The position numbers and the translations under genes were made by a program. Below are positions 1 to 6,095 of a stretch of DNA of 6,905 bases, one piece after another; the stretch's first letter is position 1, and the number at the start of each line of letters is the position of its first letter. Source of the DNA: Victivallales bacterium (lineage in GTDB: Bacteria; Verrucomicrobiota; Lentisphaeria; Oligosphaerales; Oligosphaeraceae); the NCBI GenBank assembly GCA_017538465.1, contig JAFYIW010000189.1, forward strand, positions 1 to 6,905, given 5' to 3'. Below the pieces are notes generated by a model. That model saw only the letters and a list, made by a program, of their open reading frames with translations. It searched no databases and had not been told where the DNA came from.

Positions 1-28
1 AGAAAGAGAAAGAGAAAGGGAAAGAGAA
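1..28. repeat. Purine-rich hexamer tandem repeat (AGAAAG)n
   Basis: Three perfect AGAAAG units at 1-18 are followed by GGAAAG with one mismatch (19-24) and a partial AGAA (25-28). The array touches the window edge, so its full length is unknown. It lies downstream of the last gene on the minus strand, where it reads as a pyrimidine-rich tract. It could be a slippage-prone simple repeat or a T-rich transcript end. No function can be assigned. Confidence 0.7.
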
Positions 29-70
29 TCGGCTGATTGTCATTCCGTGAACATGCGGATCAAAAGCCGA
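29..70 (-). terminator. Weak stem candidate downstream of the four-TM gene
   Basis: TCGGCT (29-34) is inverted as AGCCGA (65-70). GAT/ATC (35-37 with 59-61) could extend the stem across an AAA bulge. On the minus strand this hairpin starts 4 nt after the stop codon at 75-77 and is followed by a CT-rich tract (28 to 1), not a clean U-run. The loop is long (about 21-30 nt). It is only a possible transcript end. Confidence 0.2.
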
Positions 71-74
71 CAAG

Positions 75-761
75 TTATTTAAGCAGCTTCTGGCGGGTGG
101 CGCGATCCTGAACCGCATTGACGAGCTGTTGAGCGACCATCGTGGTGTCCTCGCCATCCAGTGCCAGTTTTTTTAGTTGAACAAGTTTCTGCGAGATTTC
201 CTGTTCAATTGCGGCAGTTTCCGGCAACGACATCGGGTCGGCAAAACGGATGGCATCCCGCACCCGCTGAACATCCGGACGAGCCTTCTCCGGCGTCTCC
301 CGCGCCAACGACTCAGCATCCGCCATCAGCAGCTTCCAATTGCCGGTCTGCGCCTTCACCCGGGCTCCAACCGCATCGATTTCGCTCCGCCCCGCACCGA
401 CCGCAAGAAGTTTCCAGGCACCAAAGCCAAAGACCAGAATCTGAAGGACTACAAACCATGGCAAGGGGAAATCCCACGTTCCCGTCAAATGAAGCACCGT
501 CACCGCAAGCGACAATCCGGCCGACAGGGCCAACGCCCCCCTGACCACATACGGAAACGCCAGATTCGTCAGATAACCGTCCTTGCCCTCTGCGGTGATC
601 TGCCACAGCACCCCGCATGCCAGCCCCAAATCCAGCAGCAAAAATGCGCCGGAGACCAGAATAAACGGATCATCATACTTTCCCAAGGCCAGATAAATCA
701 CCGCCAGAACAACGATGCCGACCAGAAGTCCCGCCAAAATCCGAGTTCTTTGCTTGACCAT
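75..761 (-). CDS. Four-TM membrane protein of an uncharacterised SPFH-neighbour family
   Basis: The product is a 228-residue protein of unknown function. Four hydrophobic stretches fall at about residues 8-26, 33-53, 71-91 and 101-122. They are followed by a soluble, charged and helix-prone tail of about 105 residues that I expect to be cytosolic. The tail carries IRFADPMS at about 172-178. I recall similar R[FY][SA]DPMS-type tails in uncharacterised membrane proteins encoded beside YdjI-like SPFH genes; this is memory, not a search. The start chosen is the ATG at 761, because GAGGTG (768-773) lies 6 nt upstream. The GTG at 770 would give 231 residues, but it sits inside that ribosome site and has only a T-run upstream. 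The gene follows the SPFH gene on the same strand after 119 nt, so the two products may act together, with this one supplying the membrane anchor. The coding call is firm; the role is inference. Confidence 0.82.
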   Translation of the reverse strand: MVKQRTRILAGLLVGIVVLAVIYLALGKYDDPFILVSGAFLLLDLGLACGVLWQITAEGKDGYLTNLAFPYVVRGALALSAGLSLAVTVLHLTGTWDFPLPWFVVLQILVFGFGAWKLLAVGAGRSEIDAVGARVKAQTGNWKLLMADAESLARETPEKARPDVQRVRDAIRFADPMSLPETAAIEQEISQKLVQLKKLALDGEDTTMVAQQLVNAVQDRATRQKLLK

Positions 762-767
762 GAATTT

Positions 768-773
768 CACCTC
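768..773 (-). promoter_or_regulatory. Ribosome binding site deciding the start at 761
   Basis: On the minus strand GAGGTG lies 6 nt before the ATG at 759-761. It overlaps the alternative GTG start (768-770), which therefore cannot use it. The site directly follows a T-run, so start selection and the upstream hairpin are physically close. Confidence 0.6.
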
Positions 774-793
774 AAAAAAAGGGAAGAATTCCC
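774..793 (-). terminator. Small intrinsic terminator or attenuator before the four-TM gene
   Basis: On the minus strand, GGGAA and TTCCC (789-793 and 781-785) form a 5-bp stem with a 3-nt TTC loop. The stem is followed at once by seven T residues (774-780). This is the form of a Rho-independent terminator, though the stem is short. It sits about 90 nt after the SPFH stop codon and immediately before the ribosome site of the next gene. It may partly terminate the SPFH transcript and lower expression of the membrane gene. Confidence 0.45.
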
Positions 794-860
794 ATTCGAA
801 AGTTATGGAGAGACCTCCCGCCTCGCTTCATCGTTCCGCCGTGCAAGGGCTTCGCTTGGC

Positions 861-882
861 AGAGGCGCCCGTACCGGCCTCT
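861..882 (-). other. Stem-loop at the SPFH stop codon
   Basis: AGAGGC (861-866) is inverted as GCCTCT (877-882), giving a 6-bp stem with a 10-nt loop. An alternative fold pairs CCG/CGG inside it. On the minus strand the stem begins within the TAG stop (881-883). No T-run follows, so it is not a standard terminator. It could shield the 3' end or pause polymerase, or be chance. Confidence 0.3.
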
Positions 883-2146
883 ATGCGTCGCCCCCCAGTT
901 TTTCTCCGCATTCCAGACAGAACTTTGCACCCGGAATGATCTCTTTGCCGCACTTCGGGCAGACGGGGCTCGCCAGAGAAGCGCCGCATTGCAGGCAAAA
1001 CTTGCCCTTTGGCACGTTCGCGCCGCACTTCGGACAGACGACATTCTCTCCCGTATCGGACGACACAAGCTTCTCGCCGCAATTCAAACAGAATTTCGCG
1101 TTTGGCGGCAGCGCAGCACCGCATTTGGCGCAGGAACTCGCCGAAACGGATGGCGAGAACACGCCAGGCTTTAAGGTTTCCTGCATCATGCCGCCGACCT
1201 TGTTACCGACGGTTCCCCCGATGCCAGTGATCATCCCCATGCCGATGCCCATGTTGGTGAACTGCCCGACTGCCTCGTTGCCGGCCACTCGTTCGGCCAC
1301 ATCAAAGCCCCGCTCATCCTGATAGGTATAGCCTTCAAGGGAACGTTTCTGGGCAATCCCCTGCGCCTCGATGACCATCCGCTGGGCGGCAGTCTGCTGG
1401 TCGATGACGCCGACCTGCTGACGCAGCTTGGCCTCGGCCACGTCGGCAAACTGCCGGAAGTGGATGTTCTTGAAACGGATGTAATCCTTGTCTCCCTCCG
1501 GCTTGATCACCGTGGTGATGAAGAAGCGCTCCAGCGCCATGCCGTAATCCAGGAAACTCCCCTGGAGATTGCCCCGCAGCGCGTCTGACATCTCCTGGAG
1601 ATGCTCGTCAATCTCGAAGATGCTGATTTTTTTCTCCTTGATCAGCGACACCATATAGGGCTTCAGGGAGACCATCAGAAACGCCCGCATCTTCTGCGCC
1701 AACTGGTTTTGCGTGAGACCATGCTCCGTACCGACGATCTTCACCAGCAGCTTGCGCCCATCCTCCACCCGAAGGCTCATTTCCCCGCAGGCGCCAATCT
1801 GAATCGGAAAGCCGTAGGTTGGCTCGACATACTCCATCTTGGTGTCAGTGCCCCACTTGATGGCCATCTGCTCCGTCTTGTTGACAAAATAGACTTCGCA
1901 GTGGAACGGAGTCTGATCATTGGCGGCACGCCGAAAGAAGCCGCCGACCAAGGGCATGTTCTGCGTTGTCAGCGTATGACGCCCTGGCCCGAAGCTGTCC
2001 AGCGCCTGGCCATTCATAAAGAAGATGGCTTCCTGGGACTCATGGACAATCAGCTGCGAGCCCGTATTGAAGTCTTCACACGGATGCTTCCAGATGAAGG
2101 TGGTGTTGTCGCCCTCGTATTTGATGACTTGTATGATGCCTGGCAT
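881..2146 (-). CDS. SPFH (YdjI/virion-core-type) protein with three C-terminal zinc ribbons
   Basis: The 421-residue product begins MPGIIQVIKYEGDN, typical of the YdjI-like SPFH (band-7) family. These proteins form membrane-associated scaffolds; B. subtilis YdjI belongs to a PspA-linked membrane-stress module. The SPFH core spans roughly residues 1-240, with no N-terminal signal or membrane helix. A helical stretch follows, then a Gly/Met-rich linker at about 299-322. The tail has three CxxC-x9/10-CxxC zinc ribbons with cysteines at 339/342/353/356, 371/374/384/387 and 396/399/410/413. All 12 are present, so three zinc sites are expected. The ATG at 2146 is chosen because GGAG lies 6 nt upstream and family similarity starts there; an in-frame ATG at 2182 would add 12 unlikely residues. 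The four-TM gene follows after 119 nt on the same strand. Family assignment is firm; the cellular role is inferred. Confidence 0.9.
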   Translation of the reverse strand: MPGIIQVIKYEGDNTTFIWKHPCEDFNTGSQLIVHESQEAIFFMNGQALDSFGPGRHTLTTQNMPLVGGFFRRAANDQTPFHCEVYFVNKTEQMAIKWGTDTKMEYVEPTYGFPIQIGACGEMSLRVEDGRKLLVKIVGTEHGLTQNQLAQKMRAFLMVSLKPYMVSLIKEKKISIFEIDEHLQEMSDALRGNLQGSFLDYGMALERFFITTVIKPEGDKDYIRFKNIHFRQFADVAEAKLRQQVGVIDQQTAAQRMVIEAQGIAQKRSLEGYTYQDERGFDVAERVAGNEAVGQFTNMGIGMGMITGIGGTVGNKVGGMMQETLKPGVFSPSVSASSCAKCGAALPPNAKFCLNCGEKLVSSDTGENVVCPKCGANVPKGKFCLQCGASLASPVCPKCGKEIIPGAKFCLECGEKLGGDA

Positions 2147-2152
2147 GGATTT

Positions 2153-2156
2153 CTCC
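2153..2156 (-). promoter_or_regulatory. Ribosome binding site of the SPFH gene
   Basis: GGAG on the minus strand lies 6 nt before the ATG at 2144-2146. It supports that start over the upstream in-frame ATG at 2182. Confidence 0.6.
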
Positions 2157-2260
2157 AAGGGGGGTGGGTGGCTGCTGCGCAAAAATGCAAACCGTCATTC
2201 CAAAGCGACGGCGAGAGTTGCGCCGCAAACGGTCCATTGCCTTACTATAACATTATTCGG

Positions 2261-2294
2261 CCCCAAGAAAGCCGGGAAATGACTTTTTTTGGGG
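2261..2294 (-). promoter_or_regulatory. Inverted repeat at the head of the SPFH leader
   Basis: CCCCAA (2261-2266) pairs with TTGGGG (2289-2294), and AAA (2268-2270) pairs with TTT (2285-2287) after one mismatch. The result is a 9-bp interrupted stem with a loop of about 14 nt. If the TATAAT at 2298-2303 is used, RNA would start close to 2291, so this hairpin would form the 5' end of a leader of about 145 nt. It could stabilise the 5' end or be an operator. The rest of the gap (2147-2260) shows only a second -10-like TATAGT at 2244-2249. Confidence 0.3.
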
Positions 2295-2297
2295 GGA

Positions 2298-2303
2298 ATT
2301 ATA
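2298..2303 (-). promoter_or_regulatory. Candidate -10 box for the SPFH gene
   Basis: The minus strand reads a perfect TATAAT in an AT-rich patch about 150 nt upstream of the SPFH ATG. No TTGACA-like -35 box is found at 15-18 nt spacing (the 17-nt position reads CAATGT), so only the -10 element supports this promoter. An activator-dependent or alternative-sigma promoter is possible. Confidence 0.35.
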
Positions 2304-2333
2304 TACTTTACTTGGAGAACACATTGGGAGACG

Positions 2334-2351
2334 AAAAGGAGCGCGCCCTCC
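2334..2351 (-). terminator. Weak terminator candidate after accA
   Basis: On the minus strand GGAG (2348-2351) pairs with CTCC (2338-2341) over a GC-rich 6-nt loop, and four T residues follow (2334-2337). The same GGGAG arm (2348-2352) could instead pair with CTCCC at 2326-2330. The stem begins 23 nt after the accA stop codon. Both stem and T-run are short, so termination would be weak. Confidence 0.3.
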
Positions 2352-2374
2352 CGCATCACCAACAACAACGGCTC

Positions 2375-3334
2375 CTACCTTTCCTCCCATACGCCGAGTT
2401 TTCGGAAACGCTTGTACCGGTCGGACTTGAGTCCGCTGCGAGAGCGTTTCTGAAGCATCTTCAGATTGCGCAGCAGGGCGTCCCGCAGAAATTGTGCCGT
2501 TGCCGCAGGATCCCGATGCGCACCGCCAAGCGGCTCCGGCACCACCTCGTCAACAACCCCAAGTTCCAGCAGGTCTGGCGCAGTCAGTTTCAAGGCATTG
2601 GCGGCCTCGGCGGTCTTCTCCGGACTACGCCAGAGGATTGCGGCGCATCCCTCGGGGGTAATCGCCGAGTAATAGGCATTTGCCAGCATCAGCACGCGAT
2701 TCCCGACGGCCAGAGCCAACGCGCCTCCAGAGCCTCCTTCGCCGGTGATCACGCTGATCACCGGAACGGTCAGGCGAAACATGTCTCGGAGATTGCAGGC
2801 GATGGCCTCGCCGATGTGACGCTCCTCGCCACCCACTCCAGGATAGGCGCCGGGCGTATCCACCAGCGTCAGAACCGGGCGGCCTGCCTTCTCGGCCAAA
2901 TGCATCAAGCGCAATGCCTTGCGATATCCCTCCGGCTCTGCCATGCCAAAATGGGTCTCGGTGTATTCCCGCAGACTGCGTCCCTTTTGCGTGAAGATCA
3001 CCATGACAGGCTCGCGCTCCAGCATCGCAAAGCCGCCGACAATCGCACGGTCATCCCGGAAACGCCGATCGCCATGCAGTTCCAGAAAATCCGTAAAGAT
3101 CATCCGGCACAAGTCAATGGGCTGGGGACGCATGGGATGACGAGCCATGCGCACCTTCTCCCATGGCGTCATGTTGGCCACAAAATACTCTTTGAGGGCG
3201 TGAATCCGCTCTCTCAGAAGCTTCACCGGCTCGTCCAACACCCCGGGATCCTTGCGGGCATGCTCGCTTATCGCATCAAAGCAGATATCCAGCTCCGCCA
3301 GAGGCGTCTCGAATTCCAGCAGATTCGTTGGCAT
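2375..3334 (-). CDS. accA: Acetyl-CoA carboxylase carboxyltransferase, subunit alpha
   Basis: AccA works with AccD to move the carboxyl group from carboxybiotin on AccB to acetyl-CoA. The product, malonyl-CoA, commits carbon to fatty acid synthesis in the cytosol. The 319 residues match the length of E. coli AccA. Recognisable segments in order are the N-terminal FETPLAEL motif (about 8-15), LHGDR (86-90), AIVGG (97-101), MAEPEGYRKALRLM (131-144), DTPGAYPGVG (159-168), the crotonase-fold GEGGSGGALAL (198-208), ITPEGCAAILW (225-235) and EPLGGAHRDP (267-276). The start at 3334 aligns with the family N-terminus; an open frame continues upstream to 3469, but that part overlaps the preceding gene and is not AccA-like. 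The ATG lies 8 nt after the transpeptidase stop and has only a distant GAAGAG (11 nt), so translational coupling is likely. accD, accB and accC are not in the window. Confidence 0.97.
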   Translation of the reverse strand: MPTNLLEFETPLAELDICFDAISEHARKDPGVLDEPVKLLRERIHALKEYFVANMTPWEKVRMARHPMRPQPIDLCRMIFTDFLELHGDRRFRDDRAIVGGFAMLEREPVMVIFTQKGRSLREYTETHFGMAEPEGYRKALRLMHLAEKAGRPVLTLVDTPGAYPGVGGEERHIGEAIACNLRDMFRLTVPVISVITGEGGSGGALALAVGNRVLMLANAYYSAITPEGCAAILWRSPEKTAEAANALKLTAPDLLELGVVDEVVPEPLGGAHRDPAATAQFLRDALLRNLKMLQKRSRSGLKSDRYKRFRKLGVWEER

Positions 3335-3342
3335 GGCAACGG

Positions 3343-4347
3343 CTACTCTTCGATCGTGACACGGACAAGCGGAGCGAGGCCTTCTCCCGGGGTTGGGATA
3401 AAGGCGAAGAGCTCCTCGACTTCCTCGTTGCGCATGCGCACGCACCCCAACGAACAGCTGCTTCCGCAACTTTCAGGCTCCGAAGTCCCGTGAATGCCAT
3501 AGCCCTCCAGCGTGGAATCAGTGTCATCGGTGGGTTTGAGCCTCATCCATCTGGTGCCCAATGGATTCTCAGGATCGCCAAACGGAATCACCTGCCCGTC
3601 GTTGCGGAACCAGGGAGGATTCTCGACGAGTTCGGTGATCTGGAAAGTCCCTGTCGGCGTGCGGTTGTCCCGTCCAATGCCCACCGTGTAGATCCGATAC
3701 AACTCGTCGTTCAGATACAGCATCAGCAAATACTGCCGCTTGGAGACGCGGATGCGCCAGTTTCCCGCAATGTACATAATAGTCTGGCTCGGACGGATGA
3801 CTGTGCTTTGATGCAAATTCTCATTAATGCGCTTCAACGCGCCGACCGAGGTGTAATTGCGCCGGGCAATGAGCGTGAGATTGTCGCCCCGGACCACTCG
3901 GTACATCTTCTTCTCGGAGGCCGGCGCCGTGGAGTTCATCAGCCGCTTATCGGCCTCGTTGAGAATCTCCGCGGCCCGATACCAGGTGGCATCGAATTCG
4001 GTCACTTCGTCACTGGCAATGACATTGCGGGCGATTTCACGCGCCGCCTCCAGCATCCCATGGGCCAGCTGGTCTTCTGCGCTCGCCAGCGCATCCTCCA
4101 GCTCTTTGCTGATTTTCGTCACCTGCGGCCGCGGCGCAGAGGGACGCGGTTTGCCATCCGTTCCGCCCCCGACATTGACATTCGCGGCCGAAGGGGGAAT
4201 CTCGGTCGCCGGCCCTTCGCCCACGGCAACCTCCGTTGCCGGTTCAGACGGCGTTGCCTTGCCGCATCCGCGGAAAAGCAGCGTCCCCAATGCCAGCACG
4301 CAGAGACAAAGAATCACAATGAGCGGGTATTTGATGTACCAGTACAC
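3343..4347 (-). CDS. Membrane-anchored LysM and L,D-transpeptidase (YkuD) protein
   Basis: This 334-residue envelope enzyme should form L,D (3-3) cross-links in peptidoglycan or attach proteins to it. Residues 8-26 are a hydrophobic signal or membrane anchor. FRGC at 25-28 is a poor lipobox, so a transmembrane anchor is more likely than a lipoprotein. A low-complexity Pro/Ala/Glu/Gly linker spans 31-75, and a charged helical region spans about 78-140. A LysM domain (149-193, YRVVRGDNLTLIARR start) binds glycan. The YkuD domain (about 199-331) has GIHG with His286 and SLGCVRM with catalytic Cys302. Two more cysteines, Cys294 and Cys298, lie just before it, four residues apart. The start is GTG at 4347, with AAGGA 8 nt upstream; no internal start would keep the anchor. 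accA follows after 8 nt, suggesting a shared message for envelope growth. I do not assign a specific ldt symbol. Confidence 0.93.
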   Translation of the reverse strand: MYWYIKYPLIVILCLCVLALGTLLFRGCGKATPSEPATEVAVGEGPATEIPPSAANVNVGGGTDGKPRPSAPRPQVTKISKELEDALASAEDQLAHGMLEAAREIARNVIASDEVTEFDATWYRAAEILNEADKRLMNSTAPASEKKMYRVVRGDNLTLIARRNYTSVGALKRINENLHQSTVIRPSQTIMYIAGNWRIRVSKRQYLLMLYLNDELYRIYTVGIGRDNRTPTGTFQITELVENPPWFRNDGQVIPFGDPENPLGTRWMRLKPTDDTDSTLEGYGIHGTSEPESCGSSCSLGCVRMRNEEVEELFAFIPTPGEGLAPLVRVTIEE

Positions 4348-4355
4348 GTCGAATT

Positions 4356-4360
4356 TCCTT
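4356..4360 (-). promoter_or_regulatory. Ribosome binding site for the GTG start at 4347
   Basis: AAGGA on the minus strand lies 8 nt before the GTG at 4345-4347. It supports this non-ATG start, which also keeps the N-terminal membrane anchor. Confidence 0.55.
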
Positions 4361-4383
4361 TATTTTGGGGTGAAATTCTTTCG

Positions 4384-4403
4384 CTCGCCGCATTGCGGAC
4401 GAG
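4384..4403 (-). promoter_or_regulatory. Hairpin in the leader of the transpeptidase gene
   Basis: CTCG+CCGC (4384-4391) pairs with GCGG+CGAG (4395-4398 and 4400-4403) around an ATT loop with one bulged A at 4399. This makes an 8-bp GC-rich stem. It lies 36 nt upstream of the GTG start and no T-run follows on either strand, so it is not an intrinsic terminator. It may be a leader structure. Elsewhere in the 241-nt gap (4348-4588) I find no convincing promoter pair, RNA gene or small ORF with a ribosome site. Confidence 0.3.
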
Positions 4404-4588
4404 TAATCGGGAAAACCTAGCAGCCTGGCGTAAATCGTTCAGAGTTCCGCAGATTTTGGGGAGCGATTTTTGCACGGCTGCGACCAAGCGTAGTGACTGT
4501 GGCATGGAAGCAGTTGCACGAAATCAGCCCCGAAGGACACGGAGACGGAACGGATTTAAGGCACGCCACACTAGAAAAACCTCGGGCG

Positions 4589-6079
4589 CTAATCCGGGCT
4601 GGTGCGCAGCATTTTGTTGATGGCGGCGGCGGCCACCCGTCCCTGCCCCATCGCCAGAATGACTGTTGCGGCCCCGGAGACGATGTCCCCGCCCGCAAAA
4701 ACCGTCGGAAGGCTGGTATGGCCCTCTTCGTCGCAGACCAGCAGGCCCTTCTGGTTGAACTCCAGTCCCAGTTCCTCGCTGGTCATGCGAATCAGCGGAT
4801 TGGAGACATTGCCAATGGCAATGATCACGGTGTCCACCGCCAGTTCAAATTCACTTCCGGAAACGGGAACCGGACGACGCCTTCCCGAAGCATCCGGCTC
4901 GCCAAGTTCGTAGCGCAGACATTCGAGGGCCCGCACCTGCCCCTGCTCATCCGCCAAAATCTGCTTGGGATTGCAGAGCAGATGGAATTTCACGCCTTCC
5001 CCCTCGGCATGTTCGACTTCCTCCGCACGGGCCGGCATTTCCGCACGGCTACGACGATAGACCAGAAAAACCTCCTCCGCGCCAATTCGCAATGCCGTGC
5101 GCGCCGCATCCATGGCGACGTTGCCGCCGCCGCAGACCGCCACACGCCTGACCTGCGGCAATGGCGTGGCCGCATGCTCGCGGTCGTACGCTTTCATCAA
5201 ATTCGCCCGGGTGAGGAACTCGTTCGCGGAGAAGACTCCAGGCAGGTTCTCCCCAGGCATATCCATGAATTTGGGCAAACCGGCGCCAATGCCCAGGAAG
5301 ACCGCATCATATTCCCTGACCAGCTCGGCAAGCGTCTTAGTGCGCCCCGCCAGGAAATTCGGCTCCAGATGCACCCCGAGAGTCCGCAGATGGTTCACCT
5401 CGGCGTCCACAATGGCTTTGGGCAGACGGAATTCGGGAATGCCATACTGCATCACGCCGCCGAATTTGTGGAAGGCCTCAAAGACCGTCACGTCATGGCC
5501 GGCCCGACGCGTATCCGCCGCGACCGTGAGGCTGGCAGGCCCAGAACCCACTATGGCCACGCGCTTGACCGTCGCTGGCGCGATTTGGGGCAGCTCCACC
5601 GCGCCGGACTCACGCTCGCGATCTGCCACAAAACGTTCCAGCCGGCCAATCGCCACGGCCCTCGACGGATCCTTCAGGACCTTCCCCATCGTGCAGCTCG
5701 ACTGGCATTGCTTCTCCTGGGGACACACTCGCCCACATACCGCCGGCAGCAGACTCTGCTCCTTGATGAGGGAAATCGCCCCCGGAAAGTCGCCTTCCGC
5801 AATGGCATGAACGAAATCCCGGATGGGCAGCTTCACCGGACAGCTCCCGCGACATGGCTCATTCGCGCAATGCAGACAGCGATTGGCCTCCAGCACTGCC
5901 TGCGCCTCAGTGTACCCAAGCGCCACTTCGGAGGTGTTGTGGCGACGAACTTCAGGAGCCTGGCTGGGCATCTCCTGCGGCGGTATCGCCATGCGGTCCC
6001 TGGGAGTTGGATTCTCCAGTTTTCGGAACCGGTCCAGCAGGTCCTGCGCCGCCTGATTGAGTTCTTCCTTCGTCTTCAT
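4589..6079 (-). CDS. NfnL/GltD-like flavoprotein, large subunit of electron-bifurcating transhydrogenase
   Basis: The 496-residue product belongs to the GltD/NfnB (SudA) family. With its partner it would couple oxidation of NADPH to reduction of NAD+ and ferredoxin, or the reverse, in the cytosol. An N-terminal iron-sulfur domain has eight cysteines at 68, 71, 76, 80 (CLHCANEPCRGSC) and 115, 119, 125, 129, enough for two [4Fe-4S] clusters. An FAD-binding Rossmann motif, VAIVGSGPASLT, starts at 174, and FGGVMQYGIPEFRLPK follows at 206-221. The NADPH-binding motif VAVCGGGNVAMDAAR (313-327) has YRRSRAEMPAR at 341-351. The C-terminal FAD motif FAGGDIVSGAATV is at 461-473. The ATG at 6079 has AGGAG 7 nt upstream; the longer frame to 6130 runs into the preceding gene. 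The gene starts 16 nt after the NfnS stop. A biosynthetic glutamate synthase small subunit is the alternative, but the partner next door argues for NfnAB. Confidence 0.92.
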   Translation of the reverse strand: MKTKEELNQAAQDLLDRFRKLENPTPRDRMAIPPQEMPSQAPEVRRHNTSEVALGYTEAQAVLEANRCLHCANEPCRGSCPVKLPIRDFVHAIAEGDFPGAISLIKEQSLLPAVCGRVCPQEKQCQSSCTMGKVLKDPSRAVAIGRLERFVADRERESGAVELPQIAPATVKRVAIVGSGPASLTVAADTRRAGHDVTVFEAFHKFGGVMQYGIPEFRLPKAIVDAEVNHLRTLGVHLEPNFLAGRTKTLAELVREYDAVFLGIGAGLPKFMDMPGENLPGVFSANEFLTRANLMKAYDREHAATPLPQVRRVAVCGGGNVAMDAARTALRIGAEEVFLVYRRSRAEMPARAEEVEHAEGEGVKFHLLCNPKQILADEQGQVRALECLRYELGEPDASGRRRPVPVSGSEFELAVDTVIIAIGNVSNPLIRMTSEELGLEFNQKGLLVCDEEGHTSLPTVFAGGDIVSGAATVILAMGQGRVAAAAINKMLRTSPD

Positions 6080-6086
6080 TCGCGCA

Positions 6087-6091
6087 CTCCT
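6087..6091 (-). promoter_or_regulatory. Ribosome binding site of the nfnL-like gene
   Basis: AGGAG on the minus strand lies 7 nt before the ATG at 6077-6079, inside the 16-nt gap between the two subunit genes. It fixes the start and argues against the longer frame to 6130. Confidence 0.65.
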
Positions 6092-6095
6092 GCGG

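Noticed and set aside
177..1322. 381-codon open frame on the plus strand
   Set aside because: It is antisense to the four-TM gene and the zinc-ribbon region. The repeated segments in its product are the mirror of the zinc-ribbon repeats, not a real repeat protein.
3335..3469. 45-residue N-terminal extension of AccA
   Set aside because: It overlaps the end of the transpeptidase gene, is Arg/Pro-rich, and AccA similarity and the 319-residue family length begin at 3334.
1601..3493. 630-codon open frame on the plus strand
   Set aside because: It runs antisense across the SPFH gene, the intergenic gap, all of accA and the end of the transpeptidase gene. Its product is rich in His, Gln, Arg and Pro, with no recognisable domain. 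It is a by-product of GC-biased codon use on the other strand.
4314..4505. Small minus-strand frame of 63 codons in the gap before the transpeptidase gene
   Set aside because: It overlaps the transpeptidase start out of frame, lacks a convincing ribosome site, and its sequence shows no recognisable feature.
4560..4600. Possible terminator after the nfnL-like gene (TTTTT run at 4575-4579)
   Set aside because: The GC-rich CCCGG and CCCGAG segments before the T-run are direct-like, not inverted, so no stem forms.
3328..4620. 430-codon open frame on the plus strand
   Set aside because: It is antisense to the full transpeptidase gene and has a low-complexity basic composition and no ribosome site or family match.
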